A DNA stretch of 64,000 nucleotides from Atherix ibis. Its lineage: Eukaryota; Arthropoda; Insecta; Diptera; Athericidae. Shown in pieces: positions 1 to 12,255 of this stretch (within the stretch, counting starts at the first letter, position 1; each line of letters opens with the position of its first letter). The stretch spans positions 48,491,667 through 48,555,666 of the forward strand of contig OY282610.1 in assembly GCA_958298945.1 (NCBI GenBank). Direction: 5' to 3'. A program made the translations under genes and the position numbers. The notes under the pieces were generated by a model that was not told where the DNA came from, searched no databases, and was given only the letters and a program-made list of their open reading frames with translations.

Positions 1-1072
1 GTAGTCAAATGTTTTTAATACTATTTTTTAATTAAAAAATTAAATTTGCTTCAAGTCTTACACAGCCATAGAAAATTTTATTAAAATTTGTTTACTTTAT
101 TTGAGAAAAAGCTCGTTTTATGTTAAAATTAAAATATTTGAATATTTTGATATAAGAAATTTATGGAAAGGAAGGTGTACCGCGGCCAAGTTTATACAAA
201 TTAATATCTTTTTAGCAAAAAGTTATTCGTTTGTATTTCTTGAAAATTTCGAAATTCTAGTGTTCCAAAAGTATGGTGTAATGTTGTTGTACCATCTGAC
301 AAAATTATCTACTCTAGCTGTCGTCATCAAATTTCTGCAAATCTCCACCTCATTTTGTTTTGGCAGTTAAATCAAACCCAATACCCCATTTGCGAGGCTA
401 TGTTCATCTATACATTTGTGTCTCCATTCAAAATATAGCATATTAGAAGACCGAAGGATTATGTTTAAACGTAAATTCTTGTCTTTAGCAACTATATATG
501 GTATAACCGTACGTATATTAATTAAACACGGAAAGTTGTCAACTCTTTAATTACTTCCCAACTTTAACTTATTTTACATTTGCGTATTTTCTAAATACTT
601 CTTTGAGTTTGTCATCGTCGTCTATTTTTATTTTTGTATCCGACATAGAAGAAACTATCGCTAACAATATTATTCTGCCAATATTTACTAATTAATTGCA
701 ATTTGAAATTAATTATTAATTTTTTTTTTGTAATATTTATAAATGATAAAATATTTTATATTAAAAAGAAATATTAAAAAAAAACTCTTAAGTATCAGAA
801 AATTTTTTATTTATTTTTTTAAAAAAAAGGTTTAATAATTTATTTTAAAATTCAGAAATAAAACGATTTGAAATGTACCTGAACTAAGTAAATTGGAAGT
901 TCAAAAAATAGTGCCCTGATTTACTGATAAGATGTACCCAAATGACGTAAGGTTAGCGAATAGAAAATACAATCAAAAGCATAATCTGTTTTGTTAAATT
1001 TATATGAAAAATATTTTTTTTATTTAAAGGGTACCTGAGCAAAAGTTTATTTTTAGTGAAAGGATTGTTATA
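1..1072. other. AT-rich DNA, no gene seen
   Basis: This is A/T-rich sequence with homopolymer runs. The only ORFs are short and show no recognisable protein family. It ends at the TA target site of the first mariner. Nothing here could be assigned. Confidence 0.6.
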
Positions 1073-2344
1073 TTGGATGTATAACTTAAAAATGCGGGAT
1101 TTTTGGCAAATTTTGAGTGTTTATTTTGAAAAATTGTTACAATATATTTTATTCAAAGTATTGTCCATCGGAAGCTACTACTTTTTCCCATCTCTCTGGC
1201 AATATATGGATTCCGCGCCAAAAAAAAACTGCTCCGGTTTTGAGGCCAAGAATGAATCGAGCCAATTTTTGATGCCCTGTTCTGAAGTGAAGCGTATTCC
1301 GGTGAAACAAATGGTAGTCGGACGGGGCAAGGTCTGGGCTATAAGGCGGGTAAGGCAAAACTTCCCAGCCACTGTTTTCTAAATAATTTTTAACCGGTCT
1401 TGCAACATGAGGCCGAGCGTTGTCTTGATGGAAAATTATGGCTTCGTGTCTGGTCGCATATTCCGGGCGTTTTTCGGCCAATGCTCGCTTCAAATGGATT
1501 AATTGTGTTCGGTAGAGGTCGCCTGTGATCGTCTGGCCCGATTTCAATAGCTCATAATAGATCACACCCTTCTGATCCCACCAAATACAGAGCATTAGTT
1601 TGGCGCCATGGATATTTGGCTTTGGCGTTGAATTGGCTGGTTGGCCGGGCTTTGCATACGATTTTTTGCGCTTCGGGTTGTCGTAATGAATCCATTTTTT
1701 GTCGCCAGTAATGATTCGATTCAAAAACGACTACTTTTTCTGCCGTTCAAGCAGCATTTCGGACATGCAAAATCGCCTTTCAACGTCTCTCGGCTTCAAT
1801 TCATATGGGACCCAATTTCCTTGCTTTTGGATGAATCCTGCTGCTTTCAAACGTTTTGAAATGGTTGCTTGAGTGACTTCCAATGATTTCGCAATTTCTT
1901 CTTGAGTTCGACAACAGTCTTCGTCTAGTAATGCCTCCAAATCTTCATCTTCAAACTTTTTTGGCTGACCTGGTCGTTCTTTGTCTTCCGTGTCAAAATT
2001 ACCACTTCTGAACCGCACAAACCATCTCTTGCACGTTGAAATCGAAGGAACATATTCAAGATAAGCTTCGGTGAGCAATCGATGTGCTTCAGCTGCACTT
2101 TTTTTCAAATTGAAGAAGTAAATCAACACTTCCCGCAAAATGGGTACCTTTTTTGGTACGAAATTCGACATTTTTGAAGCAAAAAAAAAACTTTGTTGTT
2201 TACACTATTTCGTTCAATGACTAATCGAGAATGAATGACAGATGTTTAACCTCCAAAATGCCATATGAGTTATTATTAACACAAACCATGTGTAAAAGTT
2301 ATGCCATCTGTTGTCAATCCCGCATTTTTAAGTTATACACCCAA
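1073..2344 (-). mobile_element. mariner element, mellifera/cecropia-like, complete with TIRs
   Basis: The ends are 28-bp terminal inverted repeats starting TTGG(A/G)TGTATAACTTAA, at 1073-1100 and 2317-2344, with one mismatch. A TA dinucleotide lies on each side (1071-1072 and 2345-2346), which is the mariner target-site duplication. The 1272-bp length is normal for a complete mariner. The transposase is on the minus strand and is broken (see the 1149-2171 entry). The assignment to the mellifera/cecropia side of the mariners rests on the TTGGGTG-type TIR start and the general look of the protein. Confidence 0.95.
1149..2171 (-). pseudogene. mariner transposase with one nonsense codon and paired frameshifts
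   Basis: The start is the ATG at 2169-2171 (MSNFVPKK). The first 146 codons carry the paired helix-turn-helix DNA-binding region and the WVPYEL linker motif. A TAG at 1731-1733 follows two lysine codons and sits where a third lysine is expected (one base from AAG). The frame then continues without shift as SFLNRIITGDKKWIHYDN. The catalytic D,D34D triad is all present: D in ITGDKKW, D in HQDNARPH and D in APSDYHLF, with exactly 34 residues between the last two. Just after YHLF the frame shifts for about 35 codons; the expected sequence (ISEQGIKNWLDSF-like) is readable in another frame, and then the correct frame resumes at FFW..LPERWEKVV. The protein would end DGQYFE, as usual in the family. 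It is inactive as it stands. Confidence 0.92.
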
Positions 2345-2346
2345 TA

Positions 2347-5300
2347 GTAATAAAATTTGGAAACGAAACTTTTTATAACGAGCAACATATAAATTACGAA
2401 TAACAGGACGATTTAATTTACGATAAATAACTTTGTTACGAATATGGAACGGAGCATCAGAAATTTTTTTGGAAGTTTTTGTATCGAAAGGACTTTGGAT
2501 TCGAGAGAAATAGATTCCGTAACTTCAGATCGGCTATAAAATTGTGTTGTAGTTTAAAAGTTTGTCATATAATGTTTGTTTTGATTTATTTCGATAATAT
2601 CTCTAAAGTCCAAATACTGGAATACGTATATAGTTTTTGGAAGCTATTAAGATATTTGAATGAGATCTAAGAATGATGGCATCATCCGCATAGGTAGCAG
2701 TTATAGTTTAGAATTTAGTTAGATGTTGAAAGTATACGAAATTTAAATATTATTTTAAAGTGATCAACTTTGAGAAACTCTTGAAAATATTGTACTCGTA
2801 TAATCTTAATTTTGTAGTGAAATAAACTCTTTTTGGAAATAAACCCTTAGTCCTTATGTCATGAGGACTAAATTTTTAAATAGTCAAATGATGTTCAATT
2901 TTTAAACGAAATATTTAAACAGTTATAAAAGTTGATAATTAAAAAATATTAAGCTATCATTTTGAAATTATAATTCTTTTAAATTTGAATCGTTTGATAA
3001 AATTATATCGTTCGAAATTAGGATTCCTTAAAAATGTTTTCGCCAAAATCATCTTGATTTGAATACTTTTTCATAGCTTGAATATATCCAATATTTATAT
3101 AAAAACTCAATTAAAAACAAATAGTAATCTTAAAAAACTATCATTTAGTTTCGCATAATTTTATAAGCAATTATTCACAAGTAAAATAATTCAATTACTT
3201 TTTAAAAATAACAATTTATTACACTAATATTTTCTGAAATAAAATGTTCCTTTTTGTATATGGTATTTTTCAATTACTCATACATAGCCAAGTATTAGTA
3301 TGGATTACCAAAAGTGAATTCGAAATCATAGTAAACCAGAAAATCAAGTAAATATTCTCATCAAAATTAGATCGGTATAAAAAGTAACAATAATATCGGC
3401 AATAATAGAACCCCCTTTTCAGTATAAAAATTTGAAAAAGTTTCCTTACATTTCGCGCACTTCAATTCCGGTTCTTCAATTCGTTTAATATCCTTTAGCA
3501 ACTGGACACTGGTCAAGCATGTTCATTATGCCATCCGTTTGAGCAAGTCAGTTAACAATACAACCAAAAAGTACGTTACCTTAAATAGCTGACCAATTTA
3601 GACATGTTAGCTAAGTTTGAATTTTTCTCACATATCGAGAACAAAATCACCTCGTAGAATATCAGTTGAATAAATAATATAAATTCACTCTACACTTCAT
3701 AGACAGAATAACTATTTGACCATATAACCTGAAAGTAAAACTCGTTTTATAGGAAAGTTTCTTTAGCTGAAAATGATAATTGACAAAAAAAAAAACCAAT
3801 CGCCCTTAAAGGATTAAATTTTTATAGCATAAGTAAAAGTAAAGAAAACAGTAAGACAAACTTTAATAGCAATAATTGTGAGAGATAAACTAAAGAGTCA
3901 GTTGGTTAAAATGCAAGGGGTCGAAGAGAAAAAAATTCGATTCTTACCCTCACCCTTCAAGAAGCCGACTCATCACAAGCAACGATAAGGACTGATTTTG
4001 ATCGTAGCGCGTAACCGATATTGATAAACTGACCGTTGGTCATTCTTCAGCGATCATTGCTACCTGATCCTTGTTATATTGTTCTAGGCTATTCGGCACC
4101 CTTTCTGAAGTAATAGTTTCTCAGACAAGAAGAAATCAGGCAACAAGAAAATTACTTTTAGTCTTGTAGGCAAGCAAGTAACTGATGAATTAAAGGTGAA
4201 TAAAATCATGCTGAAAGGGTTTCCTTGTTGGTATTCTCTGAGAACAGTAGGAACACCCAGGAATATGGACATCGTCCACAATAGATCTGGTATTGTATAT
4301 AGACAAATGACTGGTTGGTCAGGATTTTTAATCAGTGGACATTCGATTTTAATATCCTTGCGTGTGATATTAAAATTTCATATTTAAATTAGGATAAATA
4401 CACTTATATGTGTGTATGGCTAACTTTAGATCCTTGAAACCGTATACAGTCATGTATGGGAATTTAAATCTTTCTTTAGGAATATTTTTGCATTAAATTT
4501 GTTATAGATTTTAATGATTTCAATTCTTCCTTTACTAACCCTTCTTTTTTTTATCCTGCTGAGAACTTCTTCGTATTATTGATAGAATTTCTTGTTAATT
4601 TTATGCATTGGCGAACCGAATATGATTATTCTTCTTTTTTTTTAATATGAGCTGCTGACCATTGTCCATCTGTTTTTTTTTCTCGTCTATAATTTTTTTT
4701 ATTATTATTTTATTTTGTACGGAATATCATCAATTAAACTCAAAAGTCTAGGGATAAATTTACAAAGTAAATTTTACTATTTCATATCATTGGATTGTAC
4801 AGGAACAAATTTTATTCCTTCTTCAGTTCGGAATATGTTTTCTTTAAAAACTGACCTATATTTATTGGTGACAAATTGCTTAAAAATAGTTAAAACTATT
4901 TGTTAATATTGTAGTTTAATTTTATAAAGTAAAAATATCCGAAAATTTTTTTTATGTGATTTGAAAATCGAAAAAATATTTGAGTAAAATTTAAAAAAAA
5001 AAAGATTATTTTCTTTCCAGTGAATTTTTATATTGAATATTTTTTAAATAAAAGATAAAATAGTGAATATTTATGATATGTTAAATAAATTATGAATTTT
5101 TACTTATTATAAAAATATTTTGCTCAGTGAATTTAAATAGTTTAATTAAAACAAAAAAAAAATTGTTTTAAAATGGATTTTATTGAATTTATGAATTAAA
5201 TTTTTCAGTTAAGATTCATATTAAATGGTAAATTATAATTTAGTTAAGGATATCTTAAGAGCTAAAAGTATAATTTTAATCAATTAGATATATTTTAGTT

Positions 5301-5642
5301 TTGAATTTGGAATTTGTATGAAAAATGTTCAGGAAAAACTGTCTTAAATTTAAAAAAGTGCATTTTGTATAAATATAATTTTTAATATTTCTTTTAATAA
5401 AATAAAACCGAAAACAAGACATTTAGCTTCAAAAATGAATGTTTCTAAAAATTATTAATTATTCAAAAATATTTAATTTTGCATTCGAATATAGTAAAAT
5501 ATACTTTTAAAAAAAGGACCCATCATTAGAAAGAATGGTAAATGTTTTTATGTTATTTAAAAGTTTTTATTTATTATATACTTTTTTTTAAATAAAATTT
5601 TCTTTTTTTGCTGTTATATATTTTTTTTGGGTAATTTTTGAA
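2347..5642. other. AT-rich DNA, no gene seen
   Basis: Low-complexity A/T-rich DNA with scattered ORFs below 70 codons. A slightly less AT-rich patch near 3900-4300 has no recognisable coding content. No terminal repeats of known elements were found. Confidence 0.5.
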
Positions 5643-5708
5643 AAATTACTATTATTGTAGTATTTACATAAGTTCGTGCTTATGTGAATACTACAATACT
5701 AGTAATTT
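5643..5708. repeat. inverted repeat with 30-bp arms and 6-nt loop
   Basis: The left arm at 5643-5672 and the right arm at 5679-5708 are reverse complements with two mismatches, around the loop TTCGTG. The fold is a 66-nt hairpin of miRNA-precursor size. No flanking coding sequence or TIR explains it. It could be a small foldback element, a fold-back mutation, or a precursor of a small RNA; the sequence alone cannot tell these apart. Confidence 0.85.
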
Positions 5709-5979
5709 CTCCTTAAACTGAAAGTCATTCTGTCCTTTACTAAAAACTAATTTATGTTTTTAAATCGTATCTACCATATTTATAATAATCAACTGTAAGG
5801 AATCCTTATAAATCAACTAATATATTCGCTTATGTTTCTCTGGTTTATAGTTTACAGTAAAATCAATATACAAATAAAACATCAATAGAAAAAATCTTAA
5901 AGTTTAATTCAAATTTTAACAAACTTGATATATAATTTTTTTTAATACTTGCTACGATACTTCTTGTAGGACTCAATTC

Positions 5980-6420
5980 TTCTGTGGCAATTTTTTAAGA
6001 CTTTTCCCCATATTTTTAATTGTTATTCGGCCATTACTTGACGGATATTGATTTTTCAAATGCTCTAAAGTTTAAAGATTATCTGCATTAATACAAGTTT
6101 TTATATAAATTTATAGGAATGGGTCGAACGACGTTAAATCGCATAACTTTGAAACTTAATAGACAATATCAAATTTTGTAATTATGCGTTCTAGAAATTT
6201 TTCGCGCAATAAATCCAAATTTTCTCATATTGTTTAGCTTGTGGCACCGTCTTTGTAAAATAACTTTAAGTTTAGATCAAATTAAATTAGTTATAATATG
6301 GTCATATGGTAGTACTCGGAATTGACGGTAACTATCTGAACTACTATAAAATTAAATCTATTCAGCTAAGCAAATTGCCAGTAGTAAAGAGCTATGCAAT
6401 TTGTCCTTGGAAAAGTAAAA
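5980..6420 (-). pseudogene. relic of 'QDGA' Tc1/mariner-superfamily transposase, C-terminal part
   Basis: On the minus strand the readable stretch CDLTSFDPFL, followed by ..CINADNL.TLEHLKN, matches the RSCDLTPLDFFLWGYLK / ADNPQTLEELK region that surrounds the third catalytic acidic residue in a common insect transposase family of the IS630-Tc1-mariner group (WFQQDGATCHT type). Stops and frameshifts are frequent and no ends are preserved. It lies close upstream of a second relic in the same orientation (6540-6960). Its undisturbed GCGCAATAAATCC stretch near 6205 is a useful reference for the Tigger insertion point at 44779. Confidence 0.6.
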
Positions 6421-6539
6421 TCAAATACATTTTAAATGCAGGTTTTAATAAAACTTTTATTTTTTAATAATAACCAAATCTTGCCATTATGTATTAAGTA
6501 TGAAAAATATGCTATAAAATTTTTTGCAGAACTCGATCT

Positions 6540-6960
6540 TTTTGCGGTAATTGTTGATGATTTTGACGCACATTTCGGGCTATAATTTTGCCACTAATTG
6601 ACGGATGTTGTTTGTTAAATAAATCTAAAATTTAAAGATTATCTGCAAAAATATAATTTTATAGAGAAACAAGTTCGACGGTGTCAGATCGCACATTCTT
6701 GCAGTCAAATTGATATCCTCAAATCTTGAAATTACGCTTTGAAGCCTAAAATTACTCCTGTTGTGAGATTTGTAATGCCGTTTTGTGTAAGTTTGGTATA
6801 GTCCAGGTTAATATTTTAAGCTTCAGGTAAAAAAAAAAAAAATTTTCATTAAGTTATAAGTACCCATAAGAACATCTTCAGATAAAAATGTATTGTACAT
6901 CAGACAGTCGTGGATACAACTACCCTTTTACAAAAATCTCAATATGGCAGAATCACCTCC
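6540..6960 (-). pseudogene. relic of 'QDGA' transposase, C-terminal part
   Basis: Minus-strand reading gives FEDINLTARMCDLTPSNLF, clearly the counterpart of the family sequence ISRFGDVNWPPRSCDLTPLDFF. After it comes a degraded K..FADNL stretch and then RPEM-like residues. The aligned DNA also shares a gacAAAATGTAT..CATCAGACAGTCG stretch with the relic near 49330. No intact frame or terminal repeats remain. It is one of six dispersed copies in the window. Confidence 0.65.
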
Positions 6961-8989
6961 TGTGTAGAAAGTTTTTGTAAATAAAAAAAAATGTCCATAG
7001 TTAAATGATAAATTTTACTAAATGGCAAATTTTAATATAAATTAACATTTTGATTTTATATCTCAAGCCAAAAGTAGAGCTTTACTTTAAAAATTACAAA
7101 ATGAACAAACCTTTATATTCTTTTACAATTATTTTTTCGTAATTTACTCCTAACTAAATAAAATGGTTTATTACAACAACAACAATAAAAAAAAATAAAC
7201 AAGTCATCGATAATACCGAATAAAAAAAATTAATTTTTTTATATCTTATTACTATAATTGATATTAGGATAATATTGTATGATCTATTAAATATATTGCG
7301 TGATTTCATGTTTTAGGGGTAGTTTTATCATAAATACACGTATTCTGAAAAAAAAAAAAAAACAAATAGAATAAATGAGAAATTTTAAATTTGTATACAA
7401 AATATTGCTTAGCTTGAGTATACTTTATGTAGAAGAATTAAGATGGCACAAAATAAGGGTTCGAATATGATCAAAGCGATAAGGTATATAGTACCCCTTG
7501 GCTGTCATTCAAACCACCCCTCCCCCCCCCCCATAAATCTCAAAAGATACGAATTTTTATTGGCGAATAAAGATTTTACGATTGGCCCATTAATGCAAAT
7601 GCTGTACACCCTCTCTCTGCCCCACAACAATTCTATTCTGTCAGTTATGTAAGTGGTGGTCGTAGATTGGCTCCTACCCGAGTAATTAAAACGTTTTTCA
7701 TAGCTCCTCGTTCGCGTGTCAAATTATTTCATTTTCATTACATTGAAAATTTGAATCCGAGTTGAAGGAATGTAAAAATTTTACCAAACGTGCAAGACAG
7801 TCGCCGGAAAAGCTAAACAGCAAGCAGAAGAAATATTATTGCGAATGTGGTAGGAGCAGGGAGCTAGGCTTGAATATTTTTACAATGGCGGATGCTGGAT
7901 AAGAGATGACGCATAATATGGTATATAGTGGCACTTAAATGCTCGCACTCACACAACAAATATTATTCTTACTTCGTAGAAATTCTTATAAAATCAGAGT
8001 TAACCCTTTTATTTTTTACTCCATTTATTAACAAAATTTTCTTTGGTGTTATTAGAATTTTAGATATCCAGCAAAAGTATGCACGACTTTGAATAATTAT
8101 ATGTATTTTGAGACTTGTAATAAATTAACCCTCTTTATGTGGAGGAATATCAGCTATAGGCATCTATAGCCAGTTACAAGGGTTCGTTCTTCGAAAAGGA
8201 AAAATCATTAAGATGGAGGTGGAGGAAGATAATATTAGTATTGGTGTTGGTATCAAACGTTGTAGAATTTTTTGATTTTGGTTTTTTGTAATACGATTTT
8301 ATAAGTATCGCACAATAAAAGGCTATTTATTGAGTTTTCTTGATATTTTGTGGTAAATAAGACTTCCTGGATCGATAGGAAAATATTTGTCCAAAGAAAA
8401 GGTCGAATTATTCCTTTTCAATTTATTCTATAATATAGTTTAAGGATCAAGTATTTATAATTTTGAAGATTCTTTGAACATTCCTTTTTATTAATTTATT
8501 TTTTTTATTATTCTTTTCTCTATTATTGCACACAAAATCTAAATTTCTACTCTACTTAATATTGGCCTTCATTTTTGACTGTCATATTTAATCCTTTGCA
8601 AGACAATCGGGCTGAAATTATTGATTATAAATACAGCTCTGATTTTATTATTCGAATTTACCCTTAAATACAAAGTACATATTCTCTTTTAAATTGTATT
8701 CTTTTCAATTTAAAAGAAAAAAAATAATTTAAATAATTTTTTAAGGTGAAGTAATTTGTTATTGTTTGTTATAGAATTTTATTTTTACAAATTTTCCATC
8801 CATAAATTGAATATTTGAGAATAAATATTGAGTAGCTTCTAAAAATTTAATTTTTCGTTTCCTTCAATAATTAATTAAAAAAATGCCAAACAATTATAAA
8901 ATACATCTAACATAATAACCCAAAAAGTTTCTAGAAAATTTTTATGCTTTTGTGATGTTAAAAATTTAAGACTTTTGAGGGCGATCGAT
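6961..8989. other. AT-rich DNA, no gene seen
   Basis: Mostly A/T-rich. An 11-base cytosine run occurs at 7522-7532 in a slightly more mixed stretch (7440-7960) without recognisable coding content. An 11-bp perfect inverted repeat (CTTTTAAATTG) lies near 8690-8720. Confidence 0.5.
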
Positions 8990-9400
8990 CCTTTTAATGT
9001 TATTTTTAGTCAATAATTCAGCCAATATTTAATAGACATATCATTTTTTAATGCACTAAAGTTGAAGTATTATTTATATAAATAAAACGGACCTTAGAGA
9101 TTAAACAACATCGCCAAATCTCGAAGTTATGAATTTTCTCGCAAATAAAGCCAAAATTTGTCATGCTATTTAACTTATAGCATATTTTTTTTTAAGTCAG
9201 GTATAGTTTTAATTAAAGTCTTTAAATTAAGTCTAAAAAAAATCGCCTATCATAAGGTCCATAGTACTTACGAAACTAAAATGCATATCAGAGAGTTACT
9301 TAACTTGAATACAATAGTTTCCCTACGATTACTTTTGGATTTTTGTAGCACAAGTGTACGAGCGGAAAATGAGCCTCATCCAAAATCAGTTGTACGAAAA
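8990..9400 (-). pseudogene. relic of 'QDGA' transposase with SDEAHF-like motif
   Basis: Minus-strand reading near 9340-9385 gives VQLILDEAHFPLVHLCYKNP, then KVIVGK. This matches the ILFSDEAHFWLNG.....NPRVIHEK block containing the first catalytic aspartate of the family. Further along, near 9115, SRFGDVV is the counterpart of ISRFGDVNWPP. The orientation and spacing of both pieces fit one transposase copy shortened by internal deletion. Many stops interrupt it. Confidence 0.6.
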
Positions 9401-11739
9401 ATTAGTTGTTCTATTAAGTACTTTATTAATCTTTATTATAAAATGGCAAATTATATGCTAAATAAATTATATTATAAATAATATATTTTTTAAACAAATT
9501 TTGTATGACGATATTATATTTTCTAAACTATAAAATGGATTAATGTTTACATGGGCTTAATGGATATATTCAAAATTCGTCTGACTAGGAACTCGACTAG
9601 TCTCAGTTGAATCTAGTCAGATTTTTGATTGGACTTAAAAACAAACTTTATTTATTAAATTAAGCATGCCTATTGAATATTTCTTTAAAAATTTCCTTTT
9701 ATATGGAATTTTTGTACTTCTAATAGAAAAAAATTCTTCAAAATCAAAATGGTTTTTTTACTTCCTTTAGTAAATCTTATGAACACAAGTTTTTTTTTTG
9801 GTAGTTTTCCAAGTGGGATTAGTACCGATATGGCAGGATGTCTTTGTCATCGGACACCACAGACCAACTCAATTGCGCTATATGAGAATAAAATTAATTT
9901 ATATTTTAAATTATAAAATTTTTTGGTATTATAACTTTTTAACCCACTCTGGTAGATAATAACTTATATTTATATCGAAAAAAAAGCTTTCCTACTGAGA
10001 GTACTATTTAAATTATTATAAATTTATTTGTCTATATATGGAATAAGATAAACTTTCTACCATCATCCACTGAACTAAGGGTATTCAAATAGAGAAGGCA
10101 TTTTGTTGAATGTTTTGAGAGCGCGTTTATTAGCAGAATTTAAGCTGAGGGAATGAACAAATCGAAAGCCATGATGGCGGAAGTGTGAGCACTTTGCCTT
10201 TTGAGATTTTTATGCATGAATGCCTTGTGGAGACGACGGGGTATAATTCAAAAAAAACCCCACACCCAAAAGAAATTTCGAAAAGAATTCACCCAAAAGT
10301 TTTATGAGCGAAGTTTTGTTTGTAGAAATCCACTACTTCCAAAGGGTAGAATATTGGAACGACACATCCACTTGTGTTGGCATAGAAATTGTTGTGGCAG
10401 CTCCTCCATATCTTTTTCTTCGTCTTCGTTGATGATAATTTTCCAAAATAGATTAAATAAAATTAAAAGAAAAATACAATGAAATCGCGAAAGACTATGA
10501 GGTATTTAAAAGTATCTGTAGGAAGGGTGTCAAAAGACGAATTTTTGTAGGGAGAAAAAGTTGTAGAGCCCCAGCCAAAATCAACTCATGGAGCTAGTAA
10601 TAAGATGACAATAGCAACACCCTTAAGAAGGGAAAAACATTTCTTGTGTAATTCTCGTTGAGAGCGTGTACTTGTAGAAGTGCCTACACCATCAATTAAT
10701 GCAATGATAAGAAAAAGCAAGAGTGCCAGCTATAGTAAAAGTCTTGGTTCTTTTCGGCACACCCTCTCTAACTTTGGCATTTAACTCATACCTTATCAAA
10801 CTACAATCTGTATAGAAGGGTTGATGGGTTGAAGATAGAATTCGGCCCATTTTACAGAACTTGTATATACGAATAGCTATGGCAATAAGGAAAAACAACT
10901 TCGAAGAAACTTTTTGGGACGAAGTAAAAATACGTGTTGGAGGGAAGGCTACACAAAAGAAATGAGGATGGATTAGGCTGAAAATAAACGCGGGTGTTTG
11001 TGATGATTTTTCAACGCATTTTCTATTAAGGGTGTCGATTTTATTTTGTAATACATAACTTGTACCAATTTGATTGTATATTAAAAGATTTTAGGAAATT
11101 TGTCCTTAAGGGGCGGCAGCAGAAAAATCACAATGTTATATAACAGCAGCTGACGGGACATACCATATTTGAAATTATTTCAAAACATAAATAATCATGG
11201 CATGAGCTTATTTATAATTTTTAACAAAATGGCTGTTAAACTAAAAGTACAAAAAATGTCCTCTCATAAATAATATCTACCATATGATATTATCGAAGAT
11301 TTGCAATTAATTTGCAAGAAAGTCAAATTATCGTTTTGGATTTTTCCTGTTCTTAGTTTTGGGTTAATATTTTTAAATGTGAAGAATATGAAAAGTATAG
11401 TTTTCTTAAAAGTTTTGGTTTTTTCAGTAATTTTTTCTATATAATTTAAAATTGTTTCGGGGAATTTTTTTGTTTTCAGGGTAAATGTTATTTATAAATT
11501 GTAAAAAAGTCAAACCAATATGGAAGTTTATAGCAAAGAATTTTTATTATCCTTTATATACAAATTTCCTATGCTGAAAAGTTTTAATTTGATAATAGTT
11601 GAGAGTTTTTTACCAATTCATGATACTAGATAAAAATTATTTTTTTAGGAGCTACTCAAATTTTGTCCTCAATCATTCCACTTAAGAATGAAAAGTTTTG
11701 TATCATGGTTTGGAAATACTACCCTCTCATTTGACAGCT
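9401..11739. other. AT-rich to mixed DNA, no gene identified
   Basis: Between about 10080 and 11000 the base composition is less AT-rich and contains ORFs of 93 and 68 codons, but neither resembles a known protein or transposase. Nothing else could be supported. Confidence 0.45.
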
Positions 11740-12255
11740 GTCAAAACATATATGCCATTCAAGGTCGCATTTCTTTAGTTTTAAATTTTCCATTTGACAT
11801 TCTGGATTGTTCCGATTTGTGGCAAGCCATGGGGTATTAGCAAAAAGTGAGTGTCTGATTTGAAAATGAAAAAGAACAGACCTTAACCTTTGATTATGAA
11901 CATTTGATAACCAAATGTTTCTGATCTGAACTTGAAGAAATTGATCTAGACCATATGGGGTTTTAAGAAAATGGCACCACAAGCCACACAATACAACAAA
12001 TATAAACTTTATTGAGCAAAAAGTTCATTCGCAGCACATATAATTTCAAGATTTCATAATGAAAATTGTTCATTCAGATAGTGCCATTTGATGAAGTTGG
12101 ACTTTTCTTTAAAAAAATGTTACCAAAAATCATGTGTCTTTAAATGTTAGAGTATTAAAAAACAAGTAATGGACGAATTATAGCCCGAAATCCACGAAAA
12201 ATTCATCTAAAATTAACCTAACAGAATCCAGTATGGTACTTTTTGTATGTTCATA
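11740..12255 (+). pseudogene. relic of 'QDGA' transposase, plus strand
   Basis: Pieces in order on the plus strand: SELEEIDLDHMGF.ENGTTS, then HTIQQI.TLLSKKF, corresponding to the LEDMWFQQDGATCHTA...LL..KF block with the second catalytic aspartate (here N); then SRFHNENCSFR.CHLMKLDF for ISRFGDVNWPPRSCDLTPLDFF; then QVMDEL.PEIHEKFI.N for IRQVMAEIRPEMCEKVIENW. It is the copy with the most consecutive motifs. It stops abruptly at the 5'-truncated mariner beginning at about 12256. Confidence 0.65.
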
